Part shown: positions 8,626 through 16,538 of the stretch, piece by piece
Numbering within the stretch: position 1 is the stretch's first letter
How the letters are laid out: each line of letters begins with the position of its first letter
Source of the DNA: Gemmatimonadales bacterium
GTDB taxonomy: Bacteria; Gemmatimonadota; Gemmatimonadetes; Gemmatimonadales; GWC2-71-9
Direction: 5' to 3'
DNA length: 57,467 nt
NCBI GenBank assembly: GCA_013694695.1
Contig: JACDBX010000045.1
Location: 1 to 57,467, forward strand
Made by a program: the position numbers and the translations under genes
Notes under the pieces: generated by a model
What the model was told of the DNA's origin: nothing
Database searches by the model: none
The model's input: the letters and a program-made list of their open reading frames with translations, nothing else

Positions 8626-9152
8626 GGCTTTGCCGGTGTGGTGTCGGTCGCCACGCTCGGTGGGATGGCGACCGAGTCCGCAGCCTCCAGCGGCTCGCCA
8701 TGGGCCAGCGTGAGACGGTTGACGATGCCCGCCACCCGGATCGAGATCGGGTGCTGGATCGGCACCTGTCGCTCAAGCGACCGGCCATCGCGTGATGGAT
8801 CTGCCACCGGGCGGTACACCGTCTCGATGGTAACGAGGGAATGGTTGGCCTTCGATGGCTCGATGAAAGCGCGAACCTTCACTACGTCGAGGCCCAGCGG
8901 CCGACGCCGGGTGGGGCGCAGCGTGGCGGCGTCGAACCATTCGGACTCCAGCCAGCCGTCTTTCGCCTCGGTGCGTCGGACGGGTATTGAGTCGGCATCG
9001 AGCGCCAGTGCGACTTCCCGGGTTGCCTCGGGGAGGAACAACTCGAGCTCCATCACCGCCGAGCCGGGCTGGGGCACGAAATGCGGGCGCGTGGTGGTGG
9101 GGTAGCATGCGAGTGCCGAGATGACGCCAAGCGTTGTCAGGGTGCGGTTCAC
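8622..9152 (-). CDS. hypothetical lipoprotein
   Basis: 176-residue protein with a lipoprotein signal (TLTTLGVISALAC, Cys16), so it is probably exported and lipid-anchored. The rest is beta-rich, with repeated short strands and no motif I recognise. The GTG start at 9152 overlaps the stop of the hydroxyacyl-CoA dehydrogenase gene (GTGA), and its own stop is overlapped by the proposed CTG start of the squalene-synthase-like gene. It is thus embedded between two enzymes of lipid metabolism, but its role is unknown. Confidence 0.75.
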   Translation of the reverse strand: MNRTLTTLGVISALACYPTTTRPHFVPQPGSAVMELELFLPEATREVALALDADSIPVRRTEAKDGWLESEWFDAATLRPTRRRPLGLDVVKVRAFIEPSKANHSLVTIETVYRPVADPSRDGRSLERQVPIQHPISIRVAGIVNRLTLAHGEPLEAADSVAIPPSVATDTTPAKP

Positions 9153-10033
9153 AGGCCCAGCTCCATTGGCACCGGCTCATCGCCGCGCCAGTCATAGAAT
9201 CCCTGCCCGCTCTTGCGACCCGTATAGCCGGCGCTCACCATCCGCCGCAGCAGCGGTGGCGGAGCGTAGCGCGTCTCGCGGTACTGGTCGAACATGATGT
9301 CCGCGATCCGGACGACGGTATCAAGCCCGACGAAATCGAGGAGCGTGAGCGGTCCCATCGGATGGCCCGCACCCAGGTGCATCGCGGCATCGAGATCGGC
9401 GATCGTCGCGACCCCCCGCTCGAGTGCGCGCACGGCATCGAGAAGATACGGCACGAGCAGCAGGTTGACGATGAATCCCGACTCGTCGCGGGCGACCACC
9501 GCAGTCTTCCCCACCGCGCCGACGAACGTGGTGGCGACCTCCAGCGCACGGGCGCTGGTGCGAACGGAGCGCACCACCTCGACCAGCGCCATCATCGGGA
9601 CGGGATTGAAGAAGTGCAGCCCGAGCATGCGTTCGGGGTGCTGCAAGCCCGCTGCCTGCTCGACCACCGACAGCGACGACGTGTTGGTGGCGAAGACGCA
9701 ATCATCGCGACAGATCGACTCGAGCGCACGCCAGAGAGCCTGCTTGGGGGCGAGGTCCTCGACGATAGCCTCGATCACGAGATCACAATCGTGCAGCGCA
9801 TCCAGGGATGTCGCCAGCATCAGGCGCTCCAGCGCGGCATCGCGCGCTTCAGGGGCCAACGTGCCCTTGGCCACGAACCGGTCGAGTGAACGCGTGATGC
9901 CAGCCACGGCGCGCGGACGCTGCGCAGCGTCATGCTCGAAGAGCCGCACGCTCATCCCCGCGGTCGCCGCAACCTGCGCGATGCCCGATCCCATCAGGCC
10001 GCCACCGGCAACTCCCACCACCTGGGTGGTCAT
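9149..10033 (-). CDS. 3-hydroxyacyl-CoA (3-hydroxybutyryl-CoA) dehydrogenase
   Basis: 294-residue NAD-dependent dehydrogenase that oxidises 3-hydroxyacyl-CoA, or reduces acetoacetyl-CoA in the reverse direction. The N-terminal Rossmann motif GGGLMGSG begins at residue 10. ATNTSSLSV and LHFFNPVPMM are the conserved active-site segments, and the C-terminal helical domain holds GHPMGPLTLLDFVGLD. Length matches stand-alone HbdA/PaaH-type enzymes. The ATG at 10033 overlaps the upstream stop (ATGA). A thiolase lies two genes upstream, so the pair can interconvert acetyl-CoA and 3-hydroxybutyryl-CoA. Confidence 0.94.
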   Translation of the reverse strand: MTTQVVGVAGGGLMGSGIAQVAATAGMSVRLFEHDAAQRPRAVAGITRSLDRFVAKGTLAPEARDAALERLMLATSLDALHDCDLVIEAIVEDLAPKQALWRALESICRDDCVFATNTSSLSVVEQAAGLQHPERMLGLHFFNPVPMMALVEVVRSVRTSARALEVATTFVGAVGKTAVVARDESGFIVNLLLVPYLLDAVRALERGVATIADLDAAMHLGAGHPMGPLTLLDFVGLDTVVRIADIMFDQYRETRYAPPPLLRRMVSAGYTGRKSGQGFYDWRGDEPVPMELGL

Positions 10034-10887
10034 TTCTCGAGCGCCCGGCGCACTTCGGTGCTGATCTCGCGCACCACCTCGCCCACCCCTCGCGCGATCC
10101 GACCTGGCGGGCCAACGGGATGTGGTCCCGGAAGGGCCGGGTTGCGCTCGAGCGCATCAAGTGCGCGTTCAAGTCCGAGCTGCGCCCGGTGCGCCACAGG
10201 TCGATATGCGCGCGCCGCGAACCACGCGGTACCCAAGCCGCCGATCACCGGGATGAGCGGGACAAGCAGGGCCGACCCGACCAACGCGACGCCGCCTGCG
10301 CCCAGGAGCCCAGCGGTGGCCAGCGCGCTGGCGCCGCCGATGTAGCTGGTGCGGGTGGATCGCAGGGTGGCCGCAAGCGAGACATGACAGAATCCCGCCT
10401 CGAGAGGCGTCACGACCGCCGCGACGAGTTCCGCCCGGCCGAGGTAGGGCCGGTTGTGGCCGCCCCGCAGCGCCGAGCTCATGCGACGCATCGCGCCAGC
10501 CAGCGCGTGCATCGGCTCGAAGGTTGTCCGGCCGATCGTGGCCCGCTGGACCACGAAGTGCTCATGGATGTCGAGCCACTGGGACAGCGCCGTCAGGATG
10601 GCGGCCTGGCTTCCCTGCACCACGCGTTCTGCGCTCAGCTCCGCGACACCCACCAACCGGTCAACGACGGTTTCCGGCGCCGCCACCACGGCACGGGTTC
10701 GCTCCTCGAGCAGTGCCTGCTTCAGCGCCTGAACGGGAATGCCCACCTCTTCGCCAAGCGCCAGGATCTCGTCCTCGGTAAGTCCCTCGCCAATGTCGCG
10801 CGAGGTCGCCTGGATCTCAGCGGCGCGCTGCAGCACCCGGTCGAATGTGGTGCGGTCGATCCGCGCCGGAAGGCGATTGTCGGTCAC
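10030..10887 (-). CDS. hypothetical membrane-associated protein
   Basis: 285-residue protein from GTG 10887, which overlaps the thiolase stop (GTGA). The N-terminal half is helical and charged (for example LTEDEILALGEEVGIP). A Gly/Ala-rich hydrophobic region near residues 185-235 (ALATAGLLGAGGVALVGSAL then LVPLIPVIGGLG) probably forms two membrane helices, followed by a basic/amphipathic tail. I recognise no enzyme motif. Its place between thiolase and hydroxyacyl-CoA dehydrogenase, coupled to both by 4-base overlaps, suggests a function in the same pathway or at the membrane where the products are used; this is only context. Confidence 0.7.
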   Translation of the reverse strand: MTDNRLPARIDRTTFDRVLQRAAEIQATSRDIGEGLTEDEILALGEEVGIPVQALKQALLEERTRAVVAAPETVVDRLVGVAELSAERVVQGSQAAILTALSQWLDIHEHFVVQRATIGRTTFEPMHALAGAMRRMSSALRGGHNRPYLGRAELVAAVVTPLEAGFCHVSLAATLRSTRTSYIGGASALATAGLLGAGGVALVGSALLVPLIPVIGGLGTAWFAARAYRPVAHRAQLGLERALDALERNPALPGPHPVGPPGRIARGVGEVVREISTEVRRALEK

Positions 10888-12077
10888 GTCCCGAGTCCCT
10901 CGATGATGACCGCGATCCCCTGCCCGCCACCAATGCATGCCGCGCCGAGCCCGAGTCCACCACCGCGAGCGCGGAGCGCGTGGAGCAGGTGCGAGATGAT
11001 CCGCGCCCCGCTCGCGGCGAGTGGATGGCCGATCGCGATTGCGCCCCCGTGCACGTTGGTGCGGGTGCGGTCGAGTCCGAGTTCGCGCTCCACCGCGATG
11101 TACTGCGCGGCAAACGCCTCATTGATCTCCACGAGGTGCATCGCATCAATCGACAGCCCGGCCATCGCCATGGCCTTGCGGGCGGCCGGCACCGGCCCGA
11201 TCCCCATGATGTCGGGAGGGACGCCCGCCACGCCCCACGCGACCAGCCGGCCAAGGGGGACGAGCCCGTGTGCCCGGGCGGTGTCGGCGGTGGTCATCAC
11301 CATCATCGCCGCACCGTCGTTGATACCCGAGGCGGTGCCCGCCGTGACCGTCCCGCCTTCGCGGAAGAGTGCCGGCAACCGCGCAAGCGACTCCGACGAT
11401 GTCTCGGCACGGATGTGCTCGTCGGCAGCCCATGCGGAATCCTGTTTGGTGCGGCGATCGCGCACCGGCACGGGGATCACCTCGTCCCGGAATACGCCAG
11501 CGTGCCAGGCCGCGTGGGCGCGCGCGTGCGACGCGATCGCGATCTCCTCGCATTCGGCGCGAGTGATCCCGTGGCGCGCGGCGAGGTTCTCCGCGGTGTC
11601 GGCCATGGTGCACCCGGCGTGTGCGTCCCGCAGCCCCTCGAACAACGAGTCCTCCAGTGGTGGCGGTGCGCCGTAGCGAATACCCCAGCGCGCGCCGCGA
11701 AGCACGTGCGGGGCCTGGCTCAGCGACTCGGTGCCCCCCGCCAGCACTGCGGTGGCCTCGCCCAGGAGGAGCCGGTGCGCACCCTGCACTGCCGCCTCGA
11801 ATCCCGAGCCGCAAAGGCGATTCACCGTGACCGCCGGCGTCTCGACCGGAAGTCCGGCACGCAGGGCCACATGGCGCGCGCAATACATCGCGTCCCGCGA
11901 TGTCTGCAGGGCGTTGCCGATGATGGCGTGATCGATGTGGGAGGGATCGAGACCGGACCGCGCGACGGCCGACTCAGCCGCGAGCACACCGAGGTCGGTG
12001 GCGGTCAGCTCCTTGAGTGTGCCACCGAACGAACCGAAACCGGTGCGGACCGCCGAGGCGAATACGATGTCTTCCAT
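10884..12077 (-). CDS. thiolase (acetyl-CoA C-acyltransferase)
   Basis: 397-residue thiolase of normal length. The acyl-accepting Cys89 lies in NRLCGSGFEA. The C-terminal active-site residues are His351 in AIAIGHPLAASG and Cys381 in GAACIGGGQG. The protein condenses two acyl-CoA units or cleaves 3-ketoacyl-CoA. With the hydroxyacyl-CoA dehydrogenase of the same operon it could serve beta-oxidation or supply acetoacetyl-CoA for an isoprenoid or polyhydroxyalkanoate route. The ATG at 12077 is 49 bases after the upstream stop, and the gap holds an A-rich stretch but no clear promoter. Confidence 0.94.
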   Translation of the reverse strand: MEDIVFASAVRTGFGSFGGTLKELTATDLGVLAAESAVARSGLDPSHIDHAIIGNALQTSRDAMYCARHVALRAGLPVETPAVTVNRLCGSGFEAAVQGAHRLLLGEATAVLAGGTESLSQAPHVLRGARWGIRYGAPPPLEDSLFEGLRDAHAGCTMADTAENLAARHGITRAECEEIAIASHARAHAAWHAGVFRDEVIPVPVRDRRTKQDSAWAADEHIRAETSSESLARLPALFREGGTVTAGTASGINDGAAMMVMTTADTARAHGLVPLGRLVAWGVAGVPPDIMGIGPVPAARKAMAMAGLSIDAMHLVEINEAFAAQYIAVERELGLDRTRTNVHGGAIAIGHPLAASGARIISHLLHALRARGGGLGLGAACIGGGQGIAVIIEGLGT

Positions 12078-12125
12078 GCGGGAAATAAAGCGAAAAAACC
12101 GGACAACGTGGATCGTCGCCCGCGA

Positions 12126-12890
12126 TCAGGCATCCTTGTTGACCCGGATGCCGCATTCGGGGCAGTGCTTCCAGGCACGTTCGACCGCGGTCCCGCAGGC
12201 CCCGCATGCGGGCGGTTGCTGAGATGCGCCACAAAACGGACAGAACTTCACCGCCCGCTCGGTCGGCAACTCCTCGGTGCAGCTCCAGCAGGCCGCCTCG
12301 GGGGGAACGAACGCCGCAGGGCCGGTGAGGTAGGCTGGCGGGGGTCCGGGCGTCGCGGTGGGCGGCGCCACCCGGGTGGCGTCGCGCGCGACCGGAAGCG
12401 GGATCACGTCGGAGAATGGCTTCGGGTCCCCGGCGTCGGCGTCGGCGTCGGCGTCAGGAACGGTGGGTTCGGCGGCGGGGTTTGTTGATGGGGTCGATCC
12501 CATGGCCCGCCACTTTTCGTTGGCCTCCGCCCTCGCCTCGCCGAACGATGCATCCGCAAGCCGGGCCTGCGCATCATCGGTGAGCGTCAGTTCGGCCGAG
12601 CGCAGCAGGCGCAGGGTGTCGAGATCGGGGATGCGATCAGCCATCGTGGCGCGGGCCATCTCGCCTGCCTCCTCCGGATGCGTGGTCGCGAGTCCTTCCT
12701 CCCCTGCGATGAGGCGCAGCACCAGCGCCTCGTAATCCTCACTGATGTCGATGCCGAGCAGGCGACGGGCGGTCCGGTAGGGCATGGTGCGATCGAGCAG
12801 CGTGCCGACATCGATCGGTCCGCCACCCGCGCCACCGTCGGCCCGCCATTGCACGAGCAGCGCGGCGACAAATCGTTCGAGGTCGGTCAC
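12126..12890 (-). CDS. double zinc-ribbon protein
   Basis: 254-residue protein. The N-terminal half is helical and unknown. The middle is low-complexity, including an alternating Asp/Ala run (DADADADA, coded by tandem gtcggc units near 12436-12456) and Pro-rich sequence. The C-terminal 55 residues hold four CxxC pairs (CWSC, CPFC, CGAC, CPEC), i.e. two zinc ribbons of the DZANK type. The GTG start at 12890 overlaps the RNase H stop (GTGA). Zinc ribbons of this kind bind protein or nucleic acid partners; no specific function can be assigned. Confidence 0.8.
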   Translation of the reverse strand: MTDLERFVAALLVQWRADGGAGGGPIDVGTLLDRTMPYRTARRLLGIDISEDYEALVLRLIAGEEGLATTHPEEAGEMARATMADRIPDLDTLRLLRSAELTLTDDAQARLADASFGEARAEANEKWRAMGSTPSTNPAAEPTVPDADADADAGDPKPFSDVIPLPVARDATRVAPPTATPGPPPAYLTGPAAFVPPEAACWSCTEELPTERAVKFCPFCGASQQPPACGACGTAVERAWKHCPECGIRVNKDA

Positions 12891-13519
12891 GATCCCTCCG
12901 AGCGCGCAAAGCGGTCGTCATCGAGCAGTCGTTGCTCAATGGTCCCGAACGCAGCATCGGCATCGTAGCCCGGGAACTTGCCCTTCGCCACCCGCTCGGC
13001 GAGCCACGCGTCGTATCCCGACGCCACCAGGCCCTCGGAGGTCCGCTGGGTGGTGGCGGCGAGCACGGCAAGATCGTTGGCGTACTCGTTCTTGGGATGC
13101 CCGGCGTGGCCGCGCACCCAGGTGAACTGAGCGTCGTGCAGGGGGAGCGAAGCCCAGAGTGCACGCCAGAGCTCGAGGTTCTCGATCACCCCGCCCTTGC
13201 GAACCCATCCGCGCGCCTTCCAGCCCGGAGCCCACTCGCGAATCCCTTTCACCAGGTACTCCGAATCGGATACCAGCAGCACCCGCATCCGGTTTCCCTT
13301 GCCGGCAAGCAACTGGAGTACGGCGATCGCGCCGGCGAGGGCCATGCGATTGTTGGTGGTCGAGGGAGCGTGCAGGAAGAAATCGCGGCGCTCCACCCCA
13401 CTACCGGTGCGCACCTCGACCAGTCCACCGCTGCCGCCGGGGTTGTCCCCAGCACGGCCGTTCCCGAGGCAGCTCTCATCGAGATGCACGACAGCCGCCC
13501 GTGTCGCCGGAGCGCTCAC
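12887..13519 (-). CDS. RNase H-like protein lacking the catalytic Glu
   Basis: 210-residue member of the type-1 RNase H fold. Recognisable parts are HLDESCLGN (Asp14, equivalent to E. coli D10), TTNNRMALAGAI, VSDSEYLVKG (Asp85, equivalent to D70) and VRGHAGHPKNEYANDLA (His138, equivalent to H124). Two metal-site residues differ from the E. coli enzyme: the Glu of NRMEL (E48) is Ala60, and D134 aligns with Asn148, with Asp149 next to it. The C-terminus extends about 45 residues past the fold. It may be a weak, altered or non-nuclease homologue. The GTG start at 13519 overlaps the upstream stop (GTGA). Confidence 0.85.
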   Translation of the reverse strand: MSAPATRAAVVHLDESCLGNGRAGDNPGGSGGLVEVRTGSGVERRDFFLHAPSTTNNRMALAGAIAVLQLLAGKGNRMRVLLVSDSEYLVKGIREWAPGWKARGWVRKGGVIENLELWRALWASLPLHDAQFTWVRGHAGHPKNEYANDLAVLAATTQRTSEGLVASGYDAWLAERVAKGKFPGYDADAAFGTIEQRLLDDDRFARSEGS

Positions 13520-13743
13520 GTCTCGATGACCTGGAAGTGGTCGAGTTCGGCGAGGACGAACACGAGCTCCTCGCCGGTCATCGCGAGGTAGGCACTGAGT
13601 GCGTCGCGCCCGCGCGACGTCGTGAGGGCGGATGCAACGACCACGTACTCGTTGCCTCGGCGCCGGAGCGACACCCGCTTGCGGCGGAGCACCGCGTGTT
13701 CAAGCTGTTCCATGCGCTCCGGGGTCCATCGGAAGGTGCCCAT
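13516..13743 (-). CDS. hypothetical small protein
   Basis: 75-residue protein, first gene of the long minus-strand run. It begins MGTFRWTPERMEQLEHAV, with a basic segment (LRRKRVSLRRRGNEYVVV) and an acidic/hydrophobic end (MTGEELVFVLAELDHF). It has no signal peptide or membrane helix, and I do not recognise it. Its stop overlaps the start of the RNase H-like gene by 4 bases (GTGA), so the two are probably translated together; a nucleic-acid-related role would fit the basic stretch but is speculative. Confidence 0.65.
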   Translation of the reverse strand: MGTFRWTPERMEQLEHAVLRRKRVSLRRRGNEYVVVASALTTSRGRDALSAYLAMTGEELVFVLAELDHFQVIET

Positions 13744-13768
13744 GCCGGGAAGTTAGCGCCCCGATGCG

Positions 13769-13798
13769 CGATGCGCCCCGGGGATCCGGGGCGCATCG
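13769..13798 (-). terminator. GC-rich hairpin, probable terminator of the basic-protein gene
   Basis: Perfect 13-bp inverted repeat (arms 13769-13781 and 13786-13798, loop ggat) located 22 bases past the stop of the minus-strand histone-like gene. There is no T-tract after it, so it may act as a Rho-assisted or stalling hairpin, or as an mRNA 3'-end stabiliser. It also separates that gene from the start at 13743. Confidence 0.55.
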
Positions 13799-13819
13799 TG
13801 ATGGCTCGAACTACCGGGA

Positions 13820-14653
13820 TCAGCGGCGACGACCGGTCGCCTTCTTCACGCGCTTCACGGCCTTCTTCGCGGCATTCTTCGTGGCCGACCGCGCCGGAGC
13901 GGTCGCACGCTTCGCCGACTTCTTCATCGACTTCGCGGTCGACCTGGCGCTGGTCGTTGCCCGCGTCGCGGTGCGCTTGGCCGCCTTCTTCGTTGACCTG
14001 GCCGTGGACCTGACCGTCGCCTTGGCACTCTTGACCGCGCGCTTGGCCGACTTCTTCGCCGACTTGGCCGTGGACTTGGCCGTTGACTTCGCGCTCGCCT
14101 TGGCGCTCGTGGCGGTGCGCTTGACCGTGGCCTTTGCGCTTTTCGCCACCGACGCGGTCGACCTCGCACCCTTCTTCCGGGTGGTCCGGGCTGCGCCGGA
14201 CACCTTCGAGACCAGACTCGACGCTGCGTCCTTCACCGCGGCGGATGAATCGCTCGCCGCACGGCCGACCTTCTTCCGGACCAACTTCGCGTCCTTCACC
14301 GCCTCCTTGCGCACCTTCTGCATGGTGCGTCCGACTTCCTTCTTCACCGCCTTCACGTCCTTGCGCACTTCCTTGCCCACACTCTTCGCGGCTTTCGTCC
14401 CGGCCTTGCGGGCGTCAGTGAGCATCCGGCCGGCGGCGTCGGACGATTTCTCCGCGATGTTCGAGGCGGCGGCGGCAACCGACGCCGCGGCGCTGGCGAC
14501 GACCGACGGCTTCTTGCGCACGCGGCGCTTGGGGGCCGGCAGGCCACCCGGGGCGGGTTCTGGGATGTTCAGTGGCACGGGCGCTCTCTGGACAGCGTTG
14601 GGTTTCTCGAGTGAGCCATACTGGAATTCAAACGTATCATCAGGCATCTCCAT
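13820..14653 (-). CDS. histone H1-like Lys/Ala-rich protein
   Basis: 277-residue protein. The N-terminal 45 residues are acidic/neutral (MEMPDDTFEFQYGSLEKP). The remaining part is Lys/Ala/Ser/Thr/Arg-rich with irregular AKSTAKS, KKSAKRA and ATVRSTAR-type repeats, resembling eukaryotic H1 tails and bacterial AlgP/HctB-like proteins. The ATG at 14653 is chosen because it follows an AGGAG box; the longer open frame to 15610 only shadows the divergent dehydrogenase gene. A DNA-binding, nucleoid-associated role is inferred from composition. The repeats make indel polymorphism likely. Confidence 0.82.
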   Translation of the reverse strand: MEMPDDTFEFQYGSLEKPNAVQRAPVPLNIPEPAPGGLPAPKRRVRKKPSVVASAAASVAAAASNIAEKSSDAAGRMLTDARKAGTKAAKSVGKEVRKDVKAVKKEVGRTMQKVRKEAVKDAKLVRKKVGRAASDSSAAVKDAASSLVSKVSGAARTTRKKGARSTASVAKSAKATVKRTATSAKASAKSTAKSTAKSAKKSAKRAVKSAKATVRSTARSTKKAAKRTATRATTSARSTAKSMKKSAKRATAPARSATKNAAKKAVKRVKKATGRRR

Positions 14654-14742
14654 GAAACGCTCCTGCTCTGTCCAGTGGATGTGGTCGGGTTGCGACCCAC
14701 GGACAACATCGCCCGGGGGCGCACGCGACGCGGTTGACGCGC

Positions 14743-14748
14743 TATAAT
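14743..14748 (+). promoter_or_regulatory. perfect -10 hexamer TATAAT upstream of the dehydrogenase gene
   Basis: TATAAT lies 47 bases before the ATG at 14795, an ordinary leader distance. No good -35 hexamer lies at the standard spacing; a TTGA occurs only 5 bases upstream (14734-14737). The element stands out in a GC-rich setting but has not been tested. Confidence 0.45.
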
Positions 14749-14794
14749 ATGTCGCGTCACGCTCCTCCTTCTGCAAGGTGTGGTCACACCCACG

Positions 14795-15838
14795 ATGCGC
14801 GCACTCTGCCTCACCGCGACCCGCGGAACCGACCACCTCGCCCTGTGCGACATGCCCGTTCCCGCCCTCACAGACCCTGGCGAGGTTCGGGTGGCGATCA
14901 AGACGGTTGCCCTCAACCACCTCGACCTGTGGGTGGCCGAAGGGCTCCCGGCAGTGCCCATCAAAAGTTTCCCGCACGTTGTCGGTGCAGACGGAGCCGG
15001 GGTGGTGACGGAATGTGGCGCAGCCGTGACCCACGTCTCCGTGGGTGATCGCGTGGTGATCAATCCCGGGATCTCGTGCGGCCACTGCGAGGCATGCATC
15101 GCCCTCGACGAGCCGTTTTGCCGAGAGTTCGCACTTCTCGGCGAGCACCGCCATGGCACGGCCGCCGAGCAGGTGGTGCTGCCGGGTCGCAACGTGCTCC
15201 GGATCGAGGGAGAGTGGAGCTGGGCCGAGGCAGCGGCGTTCTCGCTGGTCACCCTCACCGCCTGGCGAATGCTCGCGCATCGTGCCCGTATCAAGGCGGG
15301 AGAGGTGGTTCTCATCTGGGGCGCGGGCGGTGGCGTGGCCCTGCAGGCGCTGCAGATTGCCCGTCACCTTGGCGCCCGCGTCGCGGTGACCTCGTCGTCC
15401 GATGCCAAGCTCGCGCAGACCACTGCGCTCGGCGCCGAATTGCTGATCAACCATCGCGAAGAACCCGACGTCCCCGCCGCCGTGAGGACACATTTCGGGC
15501 GACGGGCGGATGTGGTGGTCGACACCGTGGGGGCGCCGACCTGGGCTCGCTCGCTCAAGGCACTGCGACCCGGTGGGAGGTACGTGACGTGCGGGGCCAC
15601 AGGTGGGCACGATGTCGCACTTGACCTGCGCCGACTCTTCTGGTTCCAGTGGTCGATCCTGGGGTCGACCATGGGAAGCTCGGTGGAGTTTGGCGAGATC
15701 GTCTCACTCGGAAACCGGGGACTGCTGCGCCCGGTGATCGATGCTGTCTATCCGCTCGCCGAGGGAGCCGACGCATATCGGCGTTTGGGCGACGCGCAGC
15801 AATTCGGAAAACTCGTTCTCGAGGTGGATCGTGACTGA
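14795..15838 (+). CDS. medium-chain zinc-binding dehydrogenase (quinone-oxidoreductase-like)
   Basis: 347-residue MDR protein from ATG 14795; a GTG at 14780 would add 5 residues. The structural-zinc loop is complete (CGHCEACIALDEPFC). The nucleotide-binding motif is WGAGGGVALQALQIA. The usual catalytic-zinc ligands are not there: the normal Cys position reads NHLDLW, and the His-Glu position reads FPHVVGADGAG. It therefore resembles the zinc-structural, non-alcohol-dehydrogenase MDR subgroup and may reduce enones or quinones. The next gene starts inside its last codons (overlap 15831-15838). Confidence 0.9.
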   Translation: MRALCLTATRGTDHLALCDMPVPALTDPGEVRVAIKTVALNHLDLWVAEGLPAVPIKSFPHVVGADGAGVVTECGAAVTHVSVGDRVVINPGISCGHCEACIALDEPFCREFALLGEHRHGTAAEQVVLPGRNVLRIEGEWSWAEAAAFSLVTLTAWRMLAHRARIKAGEVVLIWGAGGGVALQALQIARHLGARVAVTSSSDAKLAQTTALGAELLINHREEPDVPAAVRTHFGRRADVVVDTVGAPTWARSLKALRPGGRYVTCGATGGHDVALDLRRLFWFQWSILGSTMGSSVEFGEIVSLGNRGLLRPVIDAVYPLAEGADAYRRLGDAQQFGKLVLEVDRD

Positions 15839-16538
15839 CATCCTGGATCGCCTGCAAACTGGCGCCCTGCAACTGTGGTTCGTCCTCCCGGCCATTCTGG
15901 GCGCGATCATCATCCTCCTCGCAGGCTACTTCCTTGCCCGCCAAGTCGAGAAGTGGGTCGACAACACCCTCAAGCGCCTCGACTTCAACCGGGTCGCCGA
16001 GGAGGGCGGACTGCGCGAGGTGGTCGACCGGACCGGGGCACGTCTCGATCCCGTACATGCAGTGGGCAAGCTGGTCTTCTGGCTGGTGATGCTCGTCGTG
16101 ATCCTGCTGGCCTCGGCGGCGCTCGGGCTGGAGAGCATCAACGAGATGTTCGGGATCATGATCTCGTTCATCCCGACCCTGATCGCGGCGATCGTGATCG
16201 TGATCCTGGGGATGCTGGTCGGCGAGTTCGTGCGCAGCGTCATCCTCGCCTCCGCGGGCCACGTCGAGGGCGTACCTACGCTTGCCAACGTGGCGAAGGC
16301 ATCAGTGGTGCTCATCTCGATTTTCATGGCGCTGCAGCAACTCGGTGTGGCCGAGGAGATCGTCACGTCGGCGTTCAGCCTGATTCTGGGTGCCGTGGCG
16401 CTGGCGGTGGGACTGGCGTTCGGGCTCGGCAACACCAAGCTCGCCGGCGAGATCACCCGCCGCTGGTACGATGACAATCGTGACCCGCCGCACCGTGATA
16501 ATCATCTGCGGCGGGACGACAGCCGCATGGAGCCCTAG
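15831..16538 (+). CDS. small mechanosensitive-channel-like membrane protein (conserved TM helix family)
   Basis: 235-residue integral membrane protein with about five helices, including LWFVLPAILGAIIILLAGYF, LVFWLVMLVVILLASAAL and IPTLIAAIVIVILGMLV, and a Gly/Ala-rich helix (LILGAVALAVGLAFGLGN) like the pore region of MscS relatives (CmpX-type). It lacks the large cytoplasmic MscS domain and ends in a charged tail. GTG 15831 is used because it overlaps the dehydrogenase stop; the frame extends upstream only as a shadow. Its TAG stop overlaps the TAG stop of the convergent gene in the palindrome CTAG (16535-16538). Confidence 0.82.
   Translation: MTDILDRLQTGALQLWFVLPAILGAIIILLAGYFLARQVEKWVDNTLKRLDFNRVAEEGGLREVVDRTGARLDPVHAVGKLVFWLVMLVVILLASAALGLESINEMFGIMISFIPTLIAAIVIVILGMLVGEFVRSVILASAGHVEGVPTLANVAKASVVLISIFMALQQLGVAEEIVTSAFSLILGAVALAVGLAFGLGNTKLAGEITRRWYDDNRDPPHRDNHLRRDDSRMEP

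Noticed and set aside
12434..12458. Tandem gtcggc units as a regulatory repeat
   Set aside because: They lie within the zinc-ribbon gene and code for its Asp/Ala linker.
10120..12488. Long plus-strand open frames (over 500 codons) opposite thiolase and its neighbours
   Set aside because: Typical high-GC antisense shadows; low-complexity, Arg/Pro/Ser-rich translations without motifs.
14734..14748. TTGA right before TATAAT (also 26783-26796) as a new promoter class
   Set aside because: Only two examples with unequal spacing (5 and 4 bases); may be chance.
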